Shown here: positions 45,409 to 55,900 of the stretch, piece by piece
How positions within the stretch are numbered: the stretch's first letter is position 1
Layout: each line of letters starts with the position of its first letter
Source of the DNA: Hymenolepis diminuta
Lineage: Eukaryota; Platyhelminthes; Cestoda; Cyclophyllidea; Hymenolepididae
NCBI GenBank assembly: GCA_900708905.1
Contig: CAADRB010000003.1
Coordinates: forward strand, 1,716,447 to 1,780,446
Length of the DNA: 64,000 nucleotides
Direction: 5' to 3'
The notes under the pieces: generated by a model
What the model saw: only the letters and a program-made list of their open reading frames with translations
Told to the model about the DNA's origin: nothing
The model's database searches: none
Program-made: the position numbers and the translations under genes

Positions 45409-48400
45409 ACTTTATAAAAAGGAGCATGTTCAGATTTTAAGAAATTGTAGAGCAGGTAGCAGAAGTGAGAATCAGAGGATCAGGATGACCCCATGTCATC
45501 TGAGGTTCAAAATTATCAGGTAGGGCTGAAGTGCCATTATATATATATCATTCCTTTTCATCATTTTGCTCTGCATACTGGAAACCCGGGTGATATTTTT
45601 TTAATATTTTTCGGATCCATCCTCCTTTCAGACAATTCTTGAAACACTCATCTACCGGACAAAGGAGTCTACAGTTAGTAGATCATCTTTGTTAATTAAA
45701 AGTGGGATAGGAATACACCACGAACCCAGTGTTTAGTATACTGAATTACCGGACATGAACAAATTGAAGCGATATTTATCCGGCTTGATTTATCAATTCC
45801 GATTTGTTTTATTCGATACATTTATTTCACTTCCTCTCTGACTGATCTTTCCATTTCAGCCATAAAGTATTTTAATGGGTATTATGAAGCTATCCATCGC
45901 TAAATACAGGAATTCTTGCTCATATCTACTTACTATTCTATTAAAAATACTCAGAACTGTGATTAAGTGTTTATTTATTTGGTATTATAAGTTGAGATAA
46001 TTAACACCCGCGGTATGTGCAAGGAAAATCTAAGGCCAAAGGATTCTAGAAAAGGAAGAGAATGAATGAAACTTGATGAGTGTAAATATAAAGAGCATCC
46101 AAAAGTAATTATCAATGAAGATAAAATCGTAGGCTAATGCGTTGTCTCAGTGAGGATCGCAATCTATCAGGCAATTTTAGGAAGCTTTTTTTAGAAGTAT
46201 CTCTGGTAGAGATGGATCCAACTCGATAAGAAACTCGAATTCCCTCATTTTATTTATTAGTCAAGTTTACCCAGTACGGTAAGCGATTCCATTCACTGGG
46301 TGTACACCAAAAGACGTCGAATCCGTGACCCCGGACATTGCAGACAAGCACAATAACCTTTAAAAGATTCTCATATTAATTTACGTCAATAGAAATTTAT
46401 AATTTTCTTTCATATCTCTATCTCCTCAAAGTAAATTCTTGTTTATTAACATTAATTACTATTTGAAATAACGGTATCTTTTAAAAGCTTAAAATGAGCT
46501 GATTATTCCTTTTTTGAGACCACATTTTATTTCATTAAATTTTCGACCTTAAATGTACTTGCAATTCGTGTCATTCTTGCTAGATTGACATAAAACAATT
46601 TGAAATTAATATTTCTTTCAGCCAGCCAAACATTTTACATTGATCCCGTCTATGTTTCAGTACCTGAAATCACCTTATATGCATCTGTCACCTGTTAACA
46701 AAGGCTTAGGTCACGATAATTATAGACAGAGTTCTTATTTTGGTTCCGCCGAAGGAATCACTCGTTTTTTTAGGGCTATTATAGCCAAGCATCCGCTTTA
46801 CTATTACCCATAAATAACAAAATGCTTAAATTTTTATTTGTGAAAAGCAACTGACATCAAATGACAGAAAGTCCAACCAATGATAAGGGGAGGAGATCGA
46901 AAATAAACTGAGAGCAACCTCGTATTATCAAAGTGTCTAACTCCACTTCACGTTTGAAATCCGGTTGTACAACAGTTACTAAATGGGTAGTCCACGTTAC
47001 AAAATTCAAATTTCACGATTCATCGCCTGGACTGCCGCAAATGTTTGTCTGCGATATTCAGCGCTCATTGACCGGTATTATTTAATCAAAGAATCGGTCT
47101 TGCCGATTCATTTCGTATTTTCTTCGAACGGTTGAGAAAACAAAATTTTCTCACATGCATTTCAGCTTACATTTTTAACGTAGCAAAGGTTAAGAAACCA
47201 TAATCATATCTACTCTGAATATACTAATGTAATTCCCATTCGAAAGTGCGATATTATTGTATCTGAATGAATATTTTTAATGGATGAATGGTTCAGATAA
47301 TGAATTGCCTTCATATTAAACCTTTCCTTCAGTAAAAATAGACTTTTGGTAACTTTTTTCCTAAAGCTTTGGAGTCACTTGTATTAAAATTTTATCACGA
47401 ATTATCTCAAATGATTTTGCTTCAGGCATTTCTCAATTTACGGCTCTTTCTTCCAGTTGTTTACGCAATACACACAACAACCAGATACACTGTGGTTAAC
47501 AGTAATCTGAAATGTGATTACATTAATGCAGTGGTGACTTACACAATTTGTGGATTTGTTATAAAATATAATTTTCACATGAAAATTAATATTACTTGTA
47601 TTTCGTATACGCAAATATGGCTAAAGGCTGGATTTGTTTCGCCTCGAGAAATTTAAGGTCAACCAATTTGTTGAATGCTTTAACATGAAAGATGAAATCC
47701 ATCAACGCACAGAGGTAATTTGACCTTAATGAACACACTTGACCTCCTTGTGTTTGCCCGCACATCTGTCATTCTCCATCTGACAATCATCCATTCGACA
47801 TCGGCTCTTTCCCACAACACCGAACCTTAGGGCGACCTTATCAGCACAAGGGCGTTGGTTAAAGAAGGCAAGGAAGGGGGTAGATTAACAAGCTGCGCAA
47901 ATGAATCTGCTGTCTCTCAGGTCACACTCATGAAATAAATGGGGGAAAACAAGCCTGCCACATGCCATCTTGACCTCACATGAACTTTACTATCTTTCTC
48001 CCACATCTGTGAATGAATCATTCTCTTTTTCGGGTAAATACACGCAGTTCAAAGACAAGGAGGAATGAAGATGAATTCGTGATAGAGGCTGTTGTGACCT
48101 CGTTAACCGAAAGGCTTGATGGACTAAGAAATGGCAAAGGGGAATACGGAGGCATTATCTATTACCTCATTTATGTCCTATCTCTCTCAGTAAGGATCCT
48201 ACTTCCGCTATCTGATCGTTTTTTTCTCAAACGGTTCTTCAATAACTGCTTTATTGCCAAAAAATTCAATTCAATATCAAATCTATTTGAATGAATAACT
48301 CATTTATCATTCATAAGTAAATTTAAATTTGCCATTTATTAAAAAACTGACACTTTTACAAGTAAGCTGTTTAAACGAGACCGTCACTATGAAAGGAATG

Positions 48401-49909
48401 CTTTGCTTAAGACTGGAGACATGTATTCAGTCAAGATCAAGACTAGGTTGTCTGCAAAGCGGAAAATTTGATGACAAGAAGTGGCTTACCATAATTTTAG
48501 ATTGAGCTGTGTTTATTTGCTTGAACCTATAATTATGTTGATAGTGAAAATTCAATATCTATGGCTATGTTTTTGAGAGTTTGAGATCCATGGTAGTTAA
48601 ATTACTGAAATATATATATATATATATATATGTCAAGGCTAGTTTTCACATTACCTTTGAGAAATGGGTAACAGAAGATTTTAAATTTTTCTTAAAAATA
48701 ACACGTGCTATTGGTTAATGCATAATTTGCCTCAGTGGATTTAATATTACAGGAGCAAATTTGACTCCTTTCAAAAATTAGGCACAGGTCGACCTCCGTA
48801 TAAAGCCAAGTATAGTAATTTGTGAATTGGTTAAAATAATCGCCCTCCAGCCATTCCCGATTGAATGAACCATTTTGATTAGCAATTATACTGCATACTG
48901 AAATAAATTAAGTAGATGTTTGTAAACAATTTTAAAATAATCTGAAAATATTATCTTTTTGCTGACCTTTGCTATGCATCAAATTTACAAGTTTACTTCA
49001 AAACTGTTAAAATGTTACCAAATAATTTTCAAAATTCTATAGTTTGTAGAAAATATTTTACAAAACTAGAGGCGAAAGTTTGATATGATCATCAATAACG
49101 CTTAGGGCAGATGTACTCTTTTCCATGTACTGCAAATGGAAATTTCGAGAGCAAATTTGAGTTGGAGGCTCACACAGGCTGTACATCACTAATTATAGTA
49201 TGAATCAAATCATTTGATCTTTCTTTTGAGTTACAAGCTTGCCAGCATTACGTTCTGAAGAATTACAGCACACAAGTTGGACGCTATCAGTTTAAGGCGA
49301 TGTTTAATCGATGAACTTGGTGAGCTCTTGATCACGGATTGGAAATAGGGAGAATTCATGCCAAATTTGCAGTCTTTGACTGATAAAATCGGTTAAAACA
49401 ACTCAAGTTAACATAAATAAATTGCAATCATTTTATCGGTTGTTTACTGGCAGTCAACGGGAATAACAATCCACACCTGATATTGCAAATTCCCTCCTGC
49501 AATATACTTTTGCGATATGGGTGGAATCCGAAAACATTTATTTCGTTGTATAATTAAGTTTCCGTCCACCTTAAAATTTCTCATTCCATTCTTACTCACA
49601 TATTTTTTGCAGATAGCAGAATAACAACCGGCATGGAAATTCCCCAAATTGGCGGTCAGTAGTTTCTAGCACATCAATTAAGTTAAATATGGCGTCCATA
49701 AATAAGATAATATACACTCTACTGAAAATTTCTAAATATAAGGCTATAAAAAAGACCCAATTTGTTACGCTAGACTGCTAGATCCCAATCCAAACAATTG
49801 CTCACAAAACTGAAATCAATGTCTTACTTTAAAAAGTGTTAGTAGTATAATATTATTAAAAATTACAAGTATTTTTGCCAGTGTTAAACGGGAGGAAGAG
49901 GAGACAAAT
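45409..49909. other. Intergenic region and CDC73 3' flank
   Basis: No gene recognised. It contains a dinucleotide (AT)n microsatellite at about 48,610-48,631. The final few hundred bases should hold the 3' UTR of minus-strand CDC73. A TTTATT near 49,537 (AATAAA on minus) is a possible poly(A) signal about 370 bp past the stop. Confidence 0.4.
48610..48631. repeat. (AT)n microsatellite
   Basis: About 11 uninterrupted AT/TA dinucleotides in intergenic DNA. Confidence 0.8.
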
Positions 49910-52900
49910 TCAATAGCGAAGAAAAGACTTGTTTTTAGCGATAAATCTTTCCAACTGATCCCAAATACCTTGGAAATTCACCTTGTCCAAGTGGCGCCTT
50001 TGATCTAGGTTTATCACCGTCACGTTCCACTTAGCCACATTTGCATCCAACGGCATGTTCGAATACTTCAGGTGAAATCCTTTCACTGAAATCGATAAAA
50101 AATATCTACATTAATAGAAATTGGTCAAAATTTTACAAAAAGAATAACCTAATCCTTCTTCTACTTCAACAAGATACTGCAAAAGAATAAAGTTATCTGT
50201 TCAAAGCGAATGCAAACCAGCCTTTAAAAATCAACTCAATACTTAGCAGATCGAAACTGAAAGAGAACAATAAAATAATCGATCAGATACTTCAGTGAAC
50301 TTTTTTTCTGCTTTTGCCATGAACGGGAGTACACAAATCAAATACTGAGAGGGACCAGAGAGAACACGTAAGCGAACCTTCTGGCTAAGACAGGGACCAA
50401 TATTATTCAAAAAGCATAAGCAATAACTTCAAGTGCCCAATTTATGGATGATTTAAGGTTTGCAAAAAAACAAAGATGGTTAAATCATCACCAATCAGAA
50501 TTCCTTAACCCGAAATTAATCCACCAGTGAGGGATTTTATCAAATTGTTAAGGCTACAGACAGAGTAAATTAACGAGTACTAACGAGTAGATCCATAGTA
50601 AATCTGGGTTGACTAATAAAAAAATAAAAATAAACCAAATCTCTTTACCCTCGCCCCAAAATAAATACCTGATACAGAGGAGGAGTAAATATAGAATGAC
50701 TAACTTTAAGAAACAGTGGCATTCGAGGGTAAATTCCGCACATCTAGGGCCGCAAATTAGTGTAGATAGAATGGCGACAAGTTTTAACTCGCAAAATCTC
50801 CAGAGCCAGACAACAACTTCTAAGGTTCTGACCAATTTTGAAATGTCCACAATTGCTACAGTAAAAACAAAATTTATTGAGGTCTTAGCCCACGCAGTCT
50901 TCAATTACGGCCAACCCACAGAAGTAATAAGAGTGACTTAAAAAATGGCTTAAGGCTCTCCTTAACACTGCAATAAGACTGACGTTAGAATCGCGCGGAG
51001 ATATGACACGTGAAGAACTAGCCCAGCAGAATACTTTGGAAAACCCTACAGCCAAACTTCAAAAAAGAAGACTTCGTCTTCAGATTGCTAATGAAGTCTC
51101 CCCAGTTTACTTTAGTCGTCAGAAATCCAAGAGAACCAGAAATAAAACTAAAACGAAGTCATGGCTAAGGCATACCGACCAAGACGATATTTTGGATTGA
51201 CTGACTACCAAAGCTAAATAACAATGTCAATTCCCATCTCTGAGATCGTTAATCCCCACAACCAGAGAATTTGAGCGAAGAAAATGAGGTGTGAAGCTAC
51301 CAAGTGTATGCGAATGTTCGCGGATAAGGCAATGCTTTCGCACTAGACGAGCTCACTGCTCCTGAGACGCAACAATTAACACGGAATTCCAGTGCCCAAT
51401 TATTGACTGCTAAAGTATTTTAAGAAAACAGGGATGATTGAAACACCCGATATAAAAATAGCATTCCGGATTCAATTCGAGTTTCTTAAAAGATCTTTTG
51501 AAAACACCCACATTATATATTCTTCCAAATCGAGTAAAGAAGTAAAGAATCCGAATAGTGAGGACTAAGTCTCCTTACTCTTCCCAATTTTCCGTCAGCT
51601 TCATGCTTTCATTCACTTTTCCGATTAGCATAATGCATACAACCCCTATTAATAAACAGAACCTCCAAATTCAGGAATTACATCATCTAACTAGTAAAAT
51701 ATGCGTTAACTCTAAATAAAAAAGAATTATGAATAAAATAACACAGCAAAACTCACCAGCTGAGAAGATAAGAGCTGGATCACCTCCGTAGGGCCATCCT
51801 TTGAATTGCCAAGCTTGTCCTTGAACAAAGACGGCCACTACACGATTCCACTCGTCTGGTTGAAGACGTGTAGGTTGGTCAACGACACGATAAGGCACGG
51901 TTCGACCATCTGATCTTAGACGATTGATCGTCAGCTCATTCTGACGCTTAGCACCCGCTTTTATTTTGTCTTGCGGGGAAATAAACTTAAAATCCTAAAT
52001 AAAAGGCATTTTATATGTAAGCCACCAAATATGTTGTCATTGAAGAATACGTGGGCAGGGCTAGCAACATTGCCAACACGACGACTAACATGGGGAAATA
52101 GTGATAATTGACTAGAACTCCATATATCAAGTTGTAACAGAAGTTCTGTCCAGTTTTTGAGTTGTGTTTAGGACACGATTACTTCAGTTTAAGTTTGTTA
52201 ATGTTGTATGCTTAGTTTGATAATTAATGAAATATTATTTCTTCTTTCTTCAAACAGATTGTGTGAAAATTATCGTTATTAATAATTATTTCTAGCCCTA
52301 ATGTACACTCCAAATAAAGAGCATATCAGGCACATTTTACTGATTGGATTTCATAAAGGAAATATGGCAAGCTCAGCAGCAAAAAACACTCAGAGATACT
52401 TATGGAAATGATATTTTGAATGAAAAGACCTGCAGGTGTTTCTCACCGTCACGTTTCAAAAAGGATGACTCCGGCCTGAAAGACGAGACGAACCGAGAGC
52501 AGGATGCCCAAAAAAAATCAATTCTGAGCAATTGCAAGTTGTCATTGATGAAAATCCAATCTGCATTACTAGAGAACTGAGCAAAACCTTTCACGTAAGC
52601 CGCCATATGACTATACATAAGGAAATGAAATGGCCCTCCCCTCCCCTCCCCTTATACGATGTCAGAAATCAACAAGCAACAGTATGTGACCTGTTGTGTT
52701 TCACTGCGTTCTCGTGAAATGAACTCCAGGCACCTTTTTTAAACCGAATTATAACTGACAGTGACTAGAAGTGGTCGATCCTTTACAACAATGTTAAACG
52801 CAAAAGACAGTGGCTAAGTCAAGAAAGTGGTTCAAAGCCGGTTCCACAACCGAGACAATTCGAGACTGCACCCGAAAAATGTTCTTTTGCGTGTATGGTG

Positions 52901-55900
52901 GGATTTGAAGGGAACTAATGGGTGACAATCAAACAGTTACACGTGAAGTTTACTGTCAGCAGCTAACTTATTTAAAAACAATTAACGGCAGGGAAAACGG
53001 TCCTCTTTGATCAACCGAAAAGGAGTGATTCGGCACCATGACAATGCCAGATCCCACACTTCAAGGGCAACCAAAAATCTCCTTGAAGAATTTGGCTGGG
53101 AAGTCATGTATCACCCACCATATTCCCATCTTCTCTTGCACCAACCGATTTTTATCTTTTCGGGAGCTTACAGAATCATTTAACGAGACAAAGGCTTGCT
53201 TCAAGAGGTCGAAATGAAGAAGCTAGTTTCTTTTTTTGGGACAGATAGAATTTGGCTAAATTCTATGAAGAAGGAATCGGAAAGCTTATGGCAAGATGTA
53301 ATTAATAAAAGTGGTGACTATGTTGAACACTAAATAAATGTATTTTTGACAAAATTTTTCACTTTAATTCAAATTAAAAAATAAACAGAACTTTTATTAC
53401 AACCTGATATTTACGCCACCAAGTACGTTGCTACTGAAGATTCGGAAACAGGCCGTGCCAACCAGTACGGGAGCACGTATGCAGACTAATATGAACGGAG
53501 AATGCGAATCAGTGGGGAATCCAGCATGCTGGGATATACCCATTTGCATGTACGATATTGATTCAGATTGACGACCATTGTGACAAGATAGTCGCCTCCT
53601 CCCACAGTTATCCATTTTGTTTCTCTTTCATATATCCTATAAATGTTATACCCTTTCATACTAACCTGACTTAATAGACTTACTTAGATCCATCTTCCAA
53701 GAAATATTATAAAATATATGAAATTAAACTAAAAAAAAACAATTTGAAATTAAACTTTTTATTTATTATAAATTCATGTCTTGAAGGCAAATAACTTAGA
53801 AACATGACAAGAAAAAATCGATTTTTCCGCCCCATTTTCAATATTATTATGTTCAGTTTTAAAAATAAAAATAGTGAAGGAATACACAAATACGAACGTA
53901 AAATGAAAAAAACTAATTTCAAACTTCGCAAGAATCTCGAGCCAACAACATAGTTCAATCTCGGGGATTCAAACAAATTATGCACTTCAAACTACTCCAT
54001 AACTATAAACTGCACAAAAAGTTAAATGCAATGAATTTCAGTGTACAAGAGAAAAGAGTCGCCGAGGTTTTCCTTCTTAAAGACGATATTGTAGATCAAT
54101 AATTTGATAGCCCGATCAGCACATAAGATACATTTAACCATGAAAAACCAAACGATTTTACTATTCAGTCCATTTAGATAGTAAAATGGATAAGTACTTT
54201 CCAAGCCTTTCAGGGATAATGTTTCCCGCACTTGAATTTGGTAGAGGGAAGGTATGCTGGAGCTGCTCCTGCTAGAAACCCATACTCTACCACCTCTCTT
54301 ATTAACCAGAATTAACCAAGATGGTCGTTCACCCACATTACTGAATGTGCACCGACGGGCGTTGATCTCGTGACAAACGTGCACATGGACCACTACGCCA
54401 TCGATGTACAACATATCCAAAACATTGTCCTTTATTATGTGGGAAATTAATGACAGAAAAATGGTACATACTTGAAGAATATCTGCAGCATTGATCATAG
54501 TGATAAGACTAGTTGGTGCAGCTGGAACAATAATAATCGGTACACGAGAGGCTCTAGGCTTTGCCCGAGACACCAGAGAACGAGCACTCCGATCTGAAAG
54601 AGAGAACAATTAATTGAAAAATATGAGCAGAGGAGAAAGGGGTGTAACGACTGCGCTTCAAGAACGAGAGGAAGCCCATACATGGATCAGGAGTGAGTCC
54701 TCCAGGACCTGGTGTTCCAAGACCCATAGCTCTCGGATCTCTCGGGGTTCGAGCTCCTCGAGGTGTTTCATGAGCCGGAGTAGGAGGTGGCATCATTGCG
54801 GCATTATCTGGAATCGATCGGTCGTTTGACTTGGCTCCATCACCGGCACTGGCTCCTCCTCCAACCATTGAAGCGAGACCCTTGCCATGATAGGAGCTCA
54901 TAGTATCGATTCGAAAACCGGCCGTGTCTTCCCTTCCCGCAGCGAAACGCTCCTGATCGTAACGCGAGTACTGCATGGCGGGAGGTTGACTGAGTGGATT
55001 AAGGTGATTAGAGACTGGTCCCAGGGGTGTTTTAAAGAAATTGTTGCCTGTTCTATCAACTCCTGCACCACCATAGGGATCTGAAGGCTGTAATCGAGCG
55101 TTCTCTTTGAGCTGAATGGAATAGGCAAGATTAATTAATAGCAGACGATTACAAATTTAATAACTGTCATCACTAGTTAAGCTTTAAATAGCCCTATGGA
55201 CAAAGAAAGACGACGTGTGATTAACCACTGGGAAAACTGCGCAGAAACAGACATGAAGTGGGAATCATTATATTTGCAGTAATTTCCCGATTGAATAAGA
55301 TTTTAATACTCCATCTTAAATTCGAAATAGGATATCTTGGAAACTCGCCGTGTTTACGAGATGTCCCTTACAACAATGTAAAGTATTCAATTTTTCGTCT
55401 TCTAGCTCTAGGCAAATTGGTGCTGACAGCTTAGTGTCCGTAAGAGAGAGTGTAGGCTATTGCAGCTTTTACGGTTAGTAGCTTAATATTGTGGGCGCTC
55501 CAGCAAAACAATTGTATCATAATACTGGTGACACAACATTTAGTTCCTCTATTAATATCACTAATACTGACGACCATGCGAAAGTTTCAGCTATCCCCGG
55601 CTTTATGATTAGTAGGTTGATACCGAATCGCAACGATATCACCGTAATTCTTTATTATATACTCTGAAATCTCTCTCTATCAATGAGATCATTTTATGCT
55701 CATCTTTACACTTTGAGATTAGACCCATCCTTTTCTGATTCTGTCAGACTTTTAACTGCATGTTTGTATACACTAAACCCCAGTACATGTTAATGTCATA
55801 TATATACAAAGAGCTATAACTTACTGACACATTGTGTAGAATGCCAGAGACAATATTCTCAAAAAAAGTCTTCGCTTGACTTTGGAGGATATTCGTTCTC

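Larger units (their letters stand above)
51995..54471 (-). other. CDC73 intron 6 (2,477 bp), loaded with mobile DNA
   Basis: Donor GTATGT directly after DILQ, acceptor TTTAG before DFKFIS, phase 0. Its length is largely explained by a mariner relic, diverged direct repeats and a dispersed repeat copy. Confidence 0.94.

Noticed and set aside
50554..50904. 116-codon minus frame rich in hydrophobic residues
   Set aside because: Antisense shadow of the LINE relic; the hydrophobicity comes from complementing its codons.
44364..55490. Short similarity GGTTAGTAGCT between 44.36 kb and 55.47 kb
   Set aside because: Only about 11 bases match exactly; could be chance in AT-rich DNA.
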